A stretch of 64,000 bases of DNA from positions 140,096 to 204,095 of the forward strand of contig NZ_JAJFBP010000018.1 of assembly GCF_020697055.1 (NCBI RefSeq), given 5' to 3'. The notes below the pieces were generated by a model. The model was not told the origin of the DNA and did not search any database. It saw only the letters and a program-made list of their open reading frames with translations. A program made the position numbers and the translations under genes. Position 1 is the first letter of the stretch. Every line of letters begins with the position of its first letter. Below, piece after piece: positions 18,636 through 27,010 of this stretch. This DNA comes from Panacagrimonas sp. Lineage in GTDB: Bacteria > Pseudomonadota > Gammaproteobacteria > Nevskiales > Nevskiaceae.

Positions 18636-19100
18636 TCAGTCCTGACCGGGTCCCGTGCGCCGCAGCGCCTTGGTGCGCCCGCGGCGGGTCTTGTCGTCGA
18701 CACGGCGCTTCTGTACCGAGCGCGGGATCCTCGTCGGACGACGCGTCCGCGGCACGTGCAGCGCCTTCACCAGGAATTCGCACAGGCGTTTGAGCGCGGC
18801 GTCGCGATTCATCTCCTGGCTCCGATGCTGCTGCGCCTTGATGACGATCACGCCTTCGCGGCTCAGGCGCTGATCGCGCTGCGCCAGCAATCGCGCCTTG
18901 CAGGACTCGGACAGCGAGGACGCGCGCACGTCGAAACGCAGGTGGATCGCGGTGGCGGTCTTGTTCACGTTCTGGCCGCCGGCGCCCTGCGAGCGCACGG
19001 CGTCCATCGCGATCTCGCACAGCGGGATCGATACGCCGGGCATCACCTGCAGCATCGCGTCCGGTGCGGGTTGCGCACCGTCGATCTCGTCGACGCTCAT
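18636..19100 (-). CDS. arfB: Alternative ribosome-rescue factor ArfB (YaeJ)
   Basis: 154 residues of the class I release-factor-like hydrolase family. The catalytic GGQ is in RSQGAGGQNVNKTATAIHL and cleaves peptidyl-tRNA on ribosomes stalled without a stop codon. The C-terminal tail is strongly basic (RRPTRIPRSVQKRRVDDKTR), as expected for insertion into the empty mRNA channel. It lacks the codon-recognition domain of RF1/RF2. The ATG at 19100 overlaps the stop of the cysteine desulfurase gene (ATGA), so the two are coupled. Confidence 0.92.
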   Translation of the reverse strand: MSVDEIDGAQPAPDAMLQVMPGVSIPLCEIAMDAVRSQGAGGQNVNKTATAIHLRFDVRASSLSESCKARLLAQRDQRLSREGVIVIKAQQHRSQEMNRDAALKRLCEFLVKALHVPRTRRPTRIPRSVQKRRVDDKTRRGRTKALRRTGPGQD

Positions 19101-20230
19101 GCGCCACCGTCCGCGATGATGCGATCGAGCGCGGCGAGGAAGCCGTCGACATCGGCTTCGACGTTGTCGCGACCGAAGCTCACCCGGATCGCGCCCTTGG
19201 CCGTGACGCGGTCGTGTCCCATCGCGAGGAGCACGTGGCTGGGCTCGCCCGAACCCGAGGCGCAGGCCGACCCCGACGACACCGCGTAGCCGCGACGGTC
19301 GAGCGCCATCAGCAGCGCTTCGCCGTCCCAGCCGCGCACCATGAACTGCAACGTGTTGGGCACGTGTTCGGGCGCCGCGCCGCCGAAGATCAGCGTGTCG
19401 GGCCGCGCGCGCAGGCCGGCTTCGAGACGCGTGCGCAGCGCCCGCGTGTGCGCGCTGCGCTGCTCGAGTTCGGCCACTGCAAGCTCCGCGGCGGCGCCGA
19501 AACCCACGATCGCCGCGACGTTCTCGGTGCCGCCGCGCATGCCGCGCTCCTGCGCGCCGCCGTGCTGCACCGGCAGCAGCTCGACGTGGCTGCGCACGAC
19601 CAGCGCGCCGCATCCCTTGGGTCCGTAGATCTTGTGCGCCGATGCGCTCATCAGGTCGGCGTCGAGCCCGACGATGTCGACCGGGATCTTGCCGGCGGCC
19701 TGGACCGCGTCGACGTGCACGAACGCGCCCACCGTGTGCGCGAGCTGCGCGAGGCGCGCCACGTCCTGGATGACGCCGGTCTCGTTGTTCGCGCGCATCG
19801 CGGAGACCAGCCGCACCGGCCCGCGCGAGAGCTGCATGTCGAACGCGCCCCAATCAATCACGCCCTGCCCGTCGACCGCGATGGGCTCGACCGTCCAGCC
19901 CTGCGCAGCCAGCGACTCGGCCGCTTCCATCACCGCCGGATGATCGGTTGCGCCGTACAGCACGCGCGATGGCGTCTGGCCGGCGACGCTGCCTTTCAGC
20001 GCGAGGTTGTTGGCCTCGGTGCCGCCGGAGGTCCAGACGATTTCCTTGGCTTCGCAGCCGAGCAGCCCGGCGACCTGCACGCGCGCCTGTTCGACGGCGT
20101 CGCGCGCGATGCGCCCGTAGCGATGCAGGCTCGAGGCGTTGGCCGACGGACCCGAGAGATACGGCAGCATCGCGTCCAGCACCTGCGGGTGCAGGTGCGT
20201 GGTGGCGTTGTGGTCGAGGTAGGTGGGCAT
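19097..20230 (-). CDS. Cysteine desulfurase (NifS/IscS-type, PLP enzyme)
   Basis: 377 residues. MPTYLDHNATTHLHPQVLDAM is the family N-terminus. The PLP lysine lies in SASAHKIYGPKGCGALVV, WTSGGTEANNLAL holds phosphate-binding residues, and the catalytic Cys is in SSGSACASGSGEPSHVL, a short-loop type unlike the extended IscS loop. It releases sulfur from cysteine for Fe-S clusters or thionucleosides. There is no iscR, iscU, iscA or hscBA nearby, so I do not call it iscS. It lies downstream of cysE and upstream of arfB, linking cysteine supply and use. Confidence 0.92.
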   Translation of the reverse strand: MPTYLDHNATTHLHPQVLDAMLPYLSGPSANASSLHRYGRIARDAVEQARVQVAGLLGCEAKEIVWTSGGTEANNLALKGSVAGQTPSRVLYGATDHPAVMEAAESLAAQGWTVEPIAVDGQGVIDWGAFDMQLSRGPVRLVSAMRANNETGVIQDVARLAQLAHTVGAFVHVDAVQAAGKIPVDIVGLDADLMSASAHKIYGPKGCGALVVRSHVELLPVQHGGAQERGMRGGTENVAAIVGFGAAAELAVAELEQRSAHTRALRTRLEAGLRARPDTLIFGGAAPEHVPNTLQFMVRGWDGEALLMALDRRGYAVSSGSACASGSGEPSHVLLAMGHDRVTAKGAIRVSFGRDNVEADVDGFLAALDRIIADGGA

Positions 20231-20239
20231 TTTCTTTCT

Positions 20240-20327
20240 CCCTCTCCCCGCTGGCGGGAGAGGGCGGGACGTGAGGGCCGCGCGAACTGGCGAAGGCCCC
20301 TCACCCTGCACGCGGGGAGAGGGAACA
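20240..20327. repeat. Dispersed palindromic repeat between cysE and the desulfurase gene
   Basis: CCCTCTCCC / GGGAGAGGG (20240-20248, 20256-20264) forms a perfect 9-bp stem with a 7-nt loop. Then GTGAGGG and CCCTCAC pair farther apart, and another GGGGAGAGGG follows near 20317. The element is intergenic and resembles the abundant CCCTCTCCC-type repeats of Lysobacterales genomes. A related, degenerate copy lies at 25530. Transcribed from cysE it would fold strongly and could attenuate readthrough. Confidence 0.75.
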
Positions 20328-20330
20328 GCG

Positions 20331-21140
20331 TCAGTTCTTTTCGTCGTCTTCCGGCCGCGACTGCCCTGCCGCCAGCGAATCGAGCACCTTGCCCTCGCGG
20401 CAGAAGTCCGGCAGCTCGTACTTGGCCAGCTCCATCTCGGGCATGCGCGCATCCATCTGGTGCAGCACCTTGCAGACCTGGACCAGGCGCTCGTCGAGCC
20501 GGTCGATGTGCTCGGCAAGTCCGGCGAAGGCGTTCGCGACGGGATCGGTCATGTCGCGCGTCAGGCCGTAGGCGTCGAAACCCAGCTTCTTGGCCGCGGC
20601 GCTCAGCGCGGCCGAGGGCTCGCGCGTCTCGCTGGCGACGATGCGAGCGGGGATGCCGACGACGGTCGCGCCGGGCGGGACTTCCTTGACCACCACCGAG
20701 TTCGAACCGACCCGCGCGTTTTCGCCGACGGTGAACGGACCCAGGATCTTGGCGCCGGCGCCGACCACGACGTTGTTGCCCAGCGTCGGATGACGCTTGC
20801 CGCGGTTCCAGCTCACGCCGCCGAGCGTGACGCCGTGATAGAGCGTCACGTCGTCGCCGATCTCGGCGGTCTCGCCGATCACCACGCCCATGCCATGGTC
20901 GATGAACAGCCGACGGCCGATCCGGGCGCCGGGATGGATCTCGATGCCGGTGAGCCAGCGCGCCAGGTGCGAGTTCAGTCGCGCGAGCCAGCGCAGGCCC
21001 ATCCCCCACAACCAGTGGCTGACCCGGTGGCCCCAGACGGCGTGCAGCCCGGGATAGCACGTGAGGACTTCCCAGACGCTGCGCGCGGCCGGGTCGCGCG
21101 CGAACACGCTGCGGATGTCTTCTCGGATGCGGGACAACAT
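20331..21140 (-). CDS. cysE: Serine O-acetyltransferase
   Basis: 269 residues. The N-terminal helical SATase domain ([38 protein letters not shown]) is followed by a left-handed beta-helix of hexapeptide repeats ([40 protein letters not shown]). It acetylates serine with acetyl-CoA, the first step of cysteine synthesis. The C-terminal extension of about 70 residues ends acidic. Eight C residues directly precede the ATG on the mRNA (8 G at 21141-21148) and no Shine-Dalgarno is evident, so translation initiation may be weak or tract-length-sensitive. A cysteine desulfurase follows 100 bp downstream. Confidence 0.93.
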   Translation of the reverse strand: MLSRIREDIRSVFARDPAARSVWEVLTCYPGLHAVWGHRVSHWLWGMGLRWLARLNSHLARWLTGIEIHPGARIGRRLFIDHGMGVVIGETAEIGDDVTLYHGVTLGGVSWNRGKRHPTLGNNVVVGAGAKILGPFTVGENARVGSNSVVVKEVPPGATVVGIPARIVASETREPSAALSAAAKKLGFDAYGLTRDMTDPVANAFAGLAEHIDRLDERLVQVCKVLHQMDARMPEMELAKYELPDFCREGKVLDSLAAGQSRPEDDEKN

Positions 21141-21167
21141 GGGGGGGGCCGGCGGACGAATCGGCCG

Positions 21168-21656
21168 CTATTTTAGCGCCGCGGGCGCCGACGCCGGTCC
21201 GAGGCGCGGTTCGTGGGCCTTTTCAGCCGCTTCGGCGGGTGCGGGCTCGGGCGCACCGGCCTTGAGGCCGGCGCGCAGGCCGGCGCCGACGCCGCGATTG
21301 ACCATGCCGATGCCGCCGTACACCGCCCCGGCGATCAGGTCGTGCGTCGCGCGCACCACCCGCGTCGTGTCGCGCGTCACCGGGATCGCTTCGAGGATGC
21401 CGAACGGGATCTCGGCGATGCGCTGGTGGATCGCGCGCACCGTCTGGGTGCCGCCGGCGACGACGTTCTCGGTCAGGCGCTGCGCGTCGGCGAGCTGGCG
21501 TTCGGCGCGCTGCAGGCGGCAGGCCTCGGAACGCAGGATCTCGGCGCGGAACAGCAGGCTGCGCACGACGCCGATCCCGCGCCCGAGGCGCAGCGTGCCG
21601 ATCGCCACGCCCAGCGAGGCGGTCAGCAACACCAGCGCGAGCAGTGCCTCAATCAC
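21168..21656 (-). CDS. Small membrane-anchored protein of unknown function
   Basis: 162 residues from GTG at 21656. One N-terminal hydrophobic segment (IEALLALVLLTASLGVAIG) is followed by an alpha-helical region rich in Arg, Glu and Ala and an Ala/Pro-rich C-terminus (APEPAPAEAAEKAHEP). The start overlaps the preceding gene by 8 nt. The topology is probably N-in or N-out with a cytosolic helical domain; no family is recognised. The position between trmJ and cysE suggests one leftward transcript. Confidence 0.62.
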   Translation of the reverse strand: MIEALLALVLLTASLGVAIGTLRLGRGIGVVRSLLFRAEILRSEACRLQRAERQLADAQRLTENVVAGGTQTVRAIHQRIAEIPFGILEAIPVTRDTTRVVRATHDLIAGAVYGGIGMVNRGVGAGLRAGLKAGAPEPAPAEAAEKAHEPRLGPASAPAALK

Positions 21657-22014
21657 GCGGCACGACCTCGACCTGGGCGACGACGCCGTACTTGGGCAGC
21701 TCCTGGCGCACGATCTTGGCAGCCTCCTGCGAGACGATGCGGCGCACCAGCCCGGGCGTCAGGCGACCCGCCAGCCCGGCGACCCAGTGCTTCTGGGCCG
21801 CCAGTTCCATCGGGTTGAGGATCCGGATCGACAGCATCGCGGCGCCTTCGCGCGCGAGCTGGCGCAGTTCGGCGGGAACCTCGCCGGCGCCGCCGGCCAG
21901 GCCTTCACTGCGCGCCCGCAGCTCCGCCAGTTCCCCGCGCAGGCGCAGGAAGCGCACCAGTAGCGCGGCCAGGGCGATCAGGTTGAGCAGCAGGAATACA
22001 TGGACGGCGGTCAC
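21649..22014 (-). CDS. Small membrane-anchored protein of unknown function
   Basis: 121 residues from GTG at 22014, chosen because it forms GTGA with the trmJ stop (4-nt overlap). An N-terminal TM (VHVFLLLNLIALAALLVRFL) precedes an amphipathic, charged helical region and a conserved-looking end (RILNPMELAAQKHWVAGLAG, QEAAKIVRQELPKYGVVAQV). The predicted topology is a single-pass inner-membrane protein with a cytosolic tail. It overlaps the following membrane protein, so the two may form a complex (inference). No family recognised. Confidence 0.65.
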   Translation of the reverse strand: MTAVHVFLLLNLIALAALLVRFLRLRGELAELRARSEGLAGGAGEVPAELRQLAREGAAMLSIRILNPMELAAQKHWVAGLAGRLTPGLVRRIVSQEAAKIVRQELPKYGVVAQVEVVPRD

Positions 22015-22850
22015 GTCGGCGGTTTCGAGGACGGGTCTGAAGGGGGCGTACGGCGGGTGCGGAGCTTCGGATTCTCGAACGACGTCAGGATGCCCCGAAG
22101 AATGTTCAGTTCGTTCAAGTCGGGGCGTGCGCGGTTGAAAAGCTGGCGTAAACGGCGCATCAGCAGGCGCGGGTTGGCCGGATCGAGGAAACCTGTGGCC
22201 AGCAGCACCCGCTCCAAGTGGGCGTAGAAGTTTTCGGTCTGCTCGTGGCTCGGCGGCGCATACCAGGGGTGACCTTCCTTGGGCGAGACCCGGGGCGCGT
22301 CCACCGCCGCCTTGCGCAGCTCCCAGGCATAGAGCTGCACCGCCGCGGCCAGGTTGAGCGAGGCGTAGGCCGGATTGGCCGGCACCAGCGTCTGCGCGTG
22401 GCACCGCTCGAGCTCCTCGTTGGTCAGGCCGGTGCGCTCGGAGCCGAACACCAGCGCCACTTCGGCCGACTGCGCGGCATCGATCAGGCGCCGGGCGGCC
22501 TCGGTCGGCTGCAGCGGTTCATCGCCCAGATGACGCGTGCGCGCAGAGGCGGCCACCACCCACGCGCAGTCGGCGAGCGCCTCCTCGAGCGTGGCGACGA
22601 CGCGTGCACCGTCGAGCACCGACTCGGCGCCGGCCGCCCGGCTGGTCGCCTGCTCGTCGGGAAAACTGCGCGGCGCCACCAGCACGAGGCGCGACAGACC
22701 CATCGTCAACATGGCGCGCGCGGCCGCGCCGATGTTGCCGGGGTGGGTGGTCGCGACCAGCACGATGCGCACGCGGGCAAGGCAATCGACGGCGTCCAGA
22801 GGTGGTTCCGGTGTGGATGCGGCGCGGATTCTGCGGCCTGGCCGCCGCAT
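22011..22850 (-). CDS. trmJ: tRNA (cytidine/uridine-2'-O-)-methyltransferase TrmJ
   Basis: About 279 residues of the SPOUT superfamily. RIVLVATTHPGNIGAAARAM is the family N-terminal motif, LVFGSERTGLTNEELERCH binds S-adenosylmethionine in the trefoil knot, and ANPAYASLNLAAAVQLYAWE is the typical C-terminal knot helix. It methylates the 2'-O of ribose 32 in several tRNAs. The ATG at 22850 has no clear Shine-Dalgarno, and the first 20 or so residues are not conserved, so the true start may be GTG a little downstream. It diverges from suhB as in enterobacteria, where trmJ heads the isc region. Confidence 0.92.
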   Translation of the reverse strand: MRRPGRRIRAASTPEPPLDAVDCLARVRIVLVATTHPGNIGAAARAMLTMGLSRLVLVAPRSFPDEQATSRAAGAESVLDGARVVATLEEALADCAWVVAASARTRHLGDEPLQPTEAARRLIDAAQSAEVALVFGSERTGLTNEELERCHAQTLVPANPAYASLNLAAAVQLYAWELRKAAVDAPRVSPKEGHPWYAPPSHEQTENFYAHLERVLLATGFLDPANPRLLMRRLRQLFNRARPDLNELNILRGILTSFENPKLRTRRTPPSDPSSKPPT

Positions 22851-22902
22851 CTCAAACTTCGATCAACTTGCCGCGACGTGCGTCGGGACGGGAAAATCGC
22901 GG

Positions 22903-23733
22903 ATGCATCCTCTCGTCCACATCGCCGTCACGGCCGCGCGCAGCGCGGGCAACTTCATCATGCGGAACATGGATCGCGTTCCGCACCTGCAGATCGAGCG
23001 CAAGGGCCGCAACGATTTCGTCACGCAGGTGGACCGCGGCGCCGAGTCCGAGATCATCCGCACGATCCACAAGGCCTACCCGGCACACGCCATTCTCGGC
23101 GAGGAAGGCGGCCAGGTCGGCGAAAACGAGGTGCTGTGGATCGTCGATCCGCTCGACGGGACCACCAACTTCCTGCACGGATTTCCGCACTTCGCGGTGT
23201 CGATCGGCATCTCGGTCAAGGGCCGGCTCGAGCACGGCGTGATCTACGCGCCCTGCACCCAGGATCTGTACGTGGCCAGCCGCGGCGCCGGCGCCACGCT
23301 CAACAACCGCAAGATGCGCGTGAGCGCCACCAAGGACATGGACCAGGCGCTGATCGGCACCGGCGTGCCGATCCGCGCCGCCAACCTCGACGCCTACATC
23401 CCGATGCTGCGCAACGTGGTCGCCAACACCGCCGGCATCCGGCGCGCGGGCGCCGCGTCGCTGGACCTGGCGTACGTCGCTGCGGGACGGCTCGATGCCT
23501 ACTGGGAACTGAACCTCAAGAAATGGGACGTCGCCGCGGGCATCGTGCTGGTACAGGAAGCCGGCGGAATGGTCAGCGAGATCTACGATCAGCCCGACCC
23601 GCTGGCCACCGGCAACATCCTGGCCGCCAATCCCAAGCTGCATCCGACGTTCGCCGGGCTGCTGCGCGCGGCCTCGGGCGGGTACACCGCGAGCGTCCCA
23701 CCCGAACCGACCACTTCGCCGAATGCCGGCTGA
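22903..23733 (+). CDS. suhB: Inositol monophosphatase family protein (SuhB)
   Basis: 276 residues. The metal-binding motifs are EEGG (GEEGGQVG), WIVDPLDGTTNFLHGFPHF and the C-terminal WELNLKKWDVAAGIVLVQEA. It hydrolyses inositol monophosphate. In gammaproteobacteria SuhB also takes part in rRNA antitermination and RNA-polymerase-associated control. The ATG at 22903 gives the family-standard N-terminus MHPLVHIAVTAARSAGNFIM. It is divergent from trmJ and followed 49 bp later by the antiporter. Confidence 0.93.
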   Translation: MHPLVHIAVTAARSAGNFIMRNMDRVPHLQIERKGRNDFVTQVDRGAESEIIRTIHKAYPAHAILGEEGGQVGENEVLWIVDPLDGTTNFLHGFPHFAVSIGISVKGRLEHGVIYAPCTQDLYVASRGAGATLNNRKMRVSATKDMDQALIGTGVPIRAANLDAYIPMLRNVVANTAGIRRAGAASLDLAYVAAGRLDAYWELNLKKWDVAAGIVLVQEAGGMVSEIYDQPDPLATGNILAANPKLHPTFAGLLRAASGGYTASVPPEPTTSPNAG

Positions 23734-23782
23734 GGGGCGCAGCGTGAGCGCGGCGGCACGGGCCAGGCTGGCCTGCTGACCC

Positions 23783-25501
23783 ATGGACTTCACCCACCAG
23801 ATCATCTTCCTGGCGGGGATGCTGTTCATCACCAGCATCCTGGCGACGGTCATCACGCCGCGCCTGGGCGTGCCGTTGCTGCTCGTGTTCCTGGTGGTGG
23901 GCATGCTCGCCGGCGAGGACGGTCCGGGCGGCGTGCGTTTCGGTGACTTCGGGCTGGCCAACCTGGCCGCGACGGCCGCGCTGTCGGTGGTGCTGTTCGA
24001 CGGCGGCATGCGCACCAAGCTCGAGATGTTTCGCGTCGGACTGTGGCCCGCGATCAGTCTTTCGACGGTCGGCGTGCTGGTCACGGCGGGCGTCACCGGG
24101 TTGTTCGCCGCATGGCTGCTCGACCTGTCCGTGGCCGAGGGCCTGCTGATCGGTGCGATCGTCGGATCGACCGACGCCGCGGCGGTGTTTTCCCTGCTGC
24201 ACACCAGCGCGGTGCGCCTCAACGAGCGCGTCACGTCGATCCTCGAGATCGAATCGGGCGCCAACGATCCGATGGCCGTGTTCCTCACGCTGGCGGTGCT
24301 GCAGTACCTGCTCGCGCCACAGGACTACGACGCGTTCGATTCGGTGCTGCTGTTCGTCCAGCAGATGGGCCTGGGCGCGCTGATCGGCATCGGCGGGGGA
24401 CGCGCGCTGGTGTGGGCGCTCAACCGGCTGGAATTGAGCGAATCACTGTATCCGCTGCTCGCGTTCTTCGGCGGCTTGTTGATCTTCGGTGTCGCCGGAC
24501 TGCTGCATGGCAGCGGATTCCTCGCCGCGTACCTCGCGGGCCTGGTGGTCGGCAACCAGCGCACGCGCGCCTTCGCCGGCATCCGCCGTTTCCACGATGG
24601 TGTGGCGTGGATGGCGCAGATCGGCATGTTCGTCGGCCTGGGCCTGCTGGTGTCTCCGCACAAGCTGTTTCCGATCGCCGACGAAGGGCTGCTGATCGCG
24701 GTGGTGCTGATCGTGATCGCGCGGCCCGTCGCGGTGGCGCTGAGCCTGCTGCCGTTCCGGCTGCCGATGCGCGAGCAGATCTTCATGTCGTGGGTGGGCC
24801 TGCGCGGATCGGTGCCGATCGTGCTCGCGACGTTCCCGTGGCTGGCCGGGCTCGAGAACGCGGGCGTGTACTTCAACATCGCGTTCTTCATCGTGCTGGT
24901 CTCGCTCGTCGTGCAGGGCTGGACGCTGGCTCCGACCGCGCGGCTGCTCGGGCTGGAGCTGCCGATGCAGGGCAGCCTGGTGAACCGCCTCGACTTCGAC
25001 CTGCCGGGCACGCGCGGCTACGAGATCGTCAGCTATCGGATCGGCGAATCGTCGTCGCTGATCGGGCTCAAGTCGCGCCAGCTGCCGCTGGACGACGTGT
25101 CACGCATCGTCTGCATCGCACGCCGCGGCCGCATCATCAGCTACCGCGAATGGGGACACCTGCGCGCCGGGGATTACATCTCGCTGCTCGCCGGGCAGGA
25201 GGAACTGCCCAAGCTCGACGAGTTGTTCCAGTCGCAGGCCGCGCCGCAGGCGGTGGCCGCCGAGCAGCGCTTCTACGGCGAGTTCCGCATCGATCCGAAC
25301 GCCTCGGCGCAGTTGCTCGCCGACTGCTACGGCGTGCACCTGCCGGAGTCGGCGCGCGAGAAATCGGTGGGCGCGTTCTTCGCCTCGGTGGTCCCGCGCC
25401 CGGTGGTCGGTGATCGCCTGCGCCTGGGCGACATGGAACTGGTGATCAAGCGCATGGACGGCCAGAAGCTCGAAGAGGTCTGGCTGCGACTGCCGCACTG
25501 A
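23783..25501 (+). CDS. nhaP2: K+/H+ antiporter (CPA1, NhaP2/CvrA-type)
   Basis: 572 residues with about 12-13 TMs starting IIFLAGMLFITSILATVI. The CPA core motif IVGSTDAAAVFSLLH and the ESGANDPMAVFLT signature, with paired Asn-Asp, indicate ion/proton exchange. After the membrane part come an RCK_C/TrkA_C domain (YEIVSYRIGESSSLIGLKSR) and a CorC/HlyC transporter-associated domain at the C-terminus (FRIDPNASAQLLADC). This order is that of the NhaP2 family, which expels K+ for pH and osmotic adaptation. The start has a weak Shine-Dalgarno. Possibly cotranscribed with suhB. Confidence 0.9.
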   Translation: MDFTHQIIFLAGMLFITSILATVITPRLGVPLLLVFLVVGMLAGEDGPGGVRFGDFGLANLAATAALSVVLFDGGMRTKLEMFRVGLWPAISLSTVGVLVTAGVTGLFAAWLLDLSVAEGLLIGAIVGSTDAAAVFSLLHTSAVRLNERVTSILEIESGANDPMAVFLTLAVLQYLLAPQDYDAFDSVLLFVQQMGLGALIGIGGGRALVWALNRLELSESLYPLLAFFGGLLIFGVAGLLHGSGFLAAYLAGLVVGNQRTRAFAGIRRFHDGVAWMAQIGMFVGLGLLVSPHKLFPIADEGLLIAVVLIVIARPVAVALSLLPFRLPMREQIFMSWVGLRGSVPIVLATFPWLAGLENAGVYFNIAFFIVLVSLVVQGWTLAPTARLLGLELPMQGSLVNRLDFDLPGTRGYEIVSYRIGESSSLIGLKSRQLPLDDVSRIVCIARRGRIISYREWGHLRAGDYISLLAGQEELPKLDELFQSQAAPQAVAAEQRFYGEFRIDPNASAQLLADCYGVHLPESAREKSVGAFFASVVPRPVVGDRLRLGDMELVIKRMDGQKLEEVWLRLPH

Positions 25502-25529
25502 CGCGAATCGCGCGAAGCGCGAACGATGT

Positions 25530-25557
25530 CCCTCGCCCGCGCAGCGGGAGTCGAGGG
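25530..25557. repeat. Degenerate copy of the CCCTC palindromic repeat
   Basis: CCCTCGCCCGC-gca-GCGGGagtCGAGGG forms an imperfect hairpin, followed by GGGGTGAGGG. It resembles the element at 20240. It lies in the 79-bp gap between the convergent antiporter and FecR/SPOR genes and could act as a transcription end for either. Confidence 0.55.
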
Positions 25558-25580
25558 TGGGGTGAGGGCAAGCCGACCGC

Positions 25581-27002
25581 TCAGCGCTTCTGCAGCGGCC
25601 AGGCTGTCGTGTAGCCCATCTTCGAGGACAGCAGCTGCGCCGTGCGGCGCGCGCCCTGCTCGTTGCTGATGCCGCTGATGATCACGCGATACGACGTGCG
25701 CCCGCGCACGACTTCCTTGCGCAGCGTCGCGGGATAGCCGGCGCCGGTCAGCGTCGCGATGTGCTGCTTGGCGACATCGGGATCCGTGACCGTCATGACA
25801 TTGACGATCCATTCGGGACCGCTGCCCGATGAGCCTTCGGCCGCCGCGGACTGCGCGTTGGCCTGCATCGTGGCGGCTGCACCGCTCGCTGCGGCCGGGG
25901 CAGACGGCGCGGGCGCCGACTTGCTGTCGCCGTCAGGTGGCGATGCCGCGGCAGGTTGGTCGGGCGCCGGCGCGACGGCGGTGTCCGCCGGTGCCGGTGC
26001 GGGTGCGGGCTTCGATGGGAGTTCGGACCGCGGTTCCGGTTTGACCGGCGGTGCCTGGACCGATTCCTCGGCCACCGATAGCGGCACGCGCGGCGGAACC
26101 GGCAGCGGCGAATGGGGCGTGGTGGCTTGGGGCGTGGTGGCTTGTGGCGTGGTGGCTTGTGGCGTGGTGGCTTGTGGCGTGGTGGCTTGTGGCGTGGTGC
26201 CTTTTGGCGCGGCGGCTTGTGGCGGCGGTGCGGCGACCACGGGGGCGGCGACGACCGGTGCGGACGATTCCGCACGTGGCCTCATCGCCAGTGATCGCTC
26301 TGACGACATCGAGCCGCCGAGCTGTTCGCGCATCAGGACCACGCCCAGTTCCGGCCATTCGGCGATCGCCAGTTCGGTGCGCTCGGTGGTCCCGTCCCGG
26401 GTGAAGGTCAGGCAATGACCTGGCGCTAGCGGTTCGCGCACGTTGGCGCTTTCATCGACCAGTTCCACCTTGCCCGACACGCTGCAGCTCACCATGCCTT
26501 GGTCGTCGCGGCGGAACAGGTATTCGCCGTTGACCAGATCGATCTTCCAGCGATCGACCAGCACCGACAGCGGCCAGTCCTCGGCGTCGCCGGAGCGCGC
26601 CCAGCGCACGCGCAGCACGCCGGTGTCGAGCCGGATGTGCGTCGCAAGGTCCACTGCCCAGCTCGAGAACGGCAGCTTGTCGAAGCTCAGCTTTCCGACG
26701 ACGTTGCTGGCGGCCATCGCGTCGATGTCGCCGTAGCGCATCAGGCGCAGATCGACGCGCGAACCCGGCAACAGCGTCATGAGTTCGCCGTTGAACAGCA
26801 GGAATCCCGGCTGCATCGCCAGCGTCCGGCCGTCGCGCCGGATGCTCGCGCCGCCGAGCACGCGCTCGATCTCGAGCACGCGCGACGCGGCGTTGTCGCC
26901 GCCCGCGCTGACGCGTTCCTGGGCCTGGACCGAGGCAGCGACGCACATCGATCCGAGAACCACGACCGTGCGCAGCAGCGACGGTCCCGCACGCAAGGAC
27001 AT
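25581..27002 (-). CDS. Exported FecR-like / SPOR-domain protein with pentapeptide repeats
   Basis: 473 residues. MSLRAGPSLLRTVVVLGSMC opens a signal peptide (cleavage near VQA-QERV). Residues about 40-200 resemble a FecR-type beta domain (GASIRRDGRTLAMQPGF, LLPGSRVDLRLMRYGDI). A Pro/Ala/Thr-rich linker contains five tandem TTPQA units, then EPRSELPSKPAPAPAPAD. The C-terminal 75 residues (WIVNVMTVTDPDVAKQHIAT to the end) form a SPOR domain, which binds denuded septal peptidoglycan. The likely role is at the cell wall or division site (inference). It lies 8 bp downstream of the aminotransferase gene on the same strand. Confidence 0.76.
   Translation of the reverse strand: MSLRAGPSLLRTVVVLGSMCVAASVQAQERVSAGGDNAASRVLEIERVLGGASIRRDGRTLAMQPGFLLFNGELMTLLPGSRVDLRLMRYGDIDAMAASNVVGKLSFDKLPFSSWAVDLATHIRLDTGVLRVRWARSGDAEDWPLSVLVDRWKIDLVNGEYLFRRDDQGMVSCSVSGKVELVDESANVREPLAPGHCLTFTRDGTTERTELAIAEWPELGVVLMREQLGGSMSSERSLAMRPRAESSAPVVAAPVVAAPPPQAAAPKGTTPQATTPQATTPQATTPQATTPQATTPHSPLPVPPRVPLSVAEESVQAPPVKPEPRSELPSKPAPAPAPADTAVAPAPDQPAAASPPDGDSKSAPAPSAPAAASGAAATMQANAQSAAAEGSSGSGPEWIVNVMTVTDPDVAKQHIATLTGAGYPATLRKEVVRGRTSYRVIISGISNEQGARRTAQLLSSKMGYTTAWPLQKR
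26116..26205. repeat. Tandem 15-bp coding repeat (VNTR) in the FecR/SPOR gene
   Basis: Units of 15 bp, GGCGTGGTGGCTTGT on the + strand, repeat head to tail from 26116. The first differs at one base, the next four are identical, and a degenerate sixth ends near 26205. Each encodes TTPQA on the - strand. Unit length is a multiple of three, so copy-number change alters linker length without a frameshift. Confidence 0.9.
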
Positions 27003-27010
27003 GGTCGGGC

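Noticed and set aside
26116..26205. Tandem repeats considered as a CRISPR array
   Set aside because: The 15-bp units are directly contiguous, without spacers, and encode an in-frame TTPQA linker; no cas genes are present.
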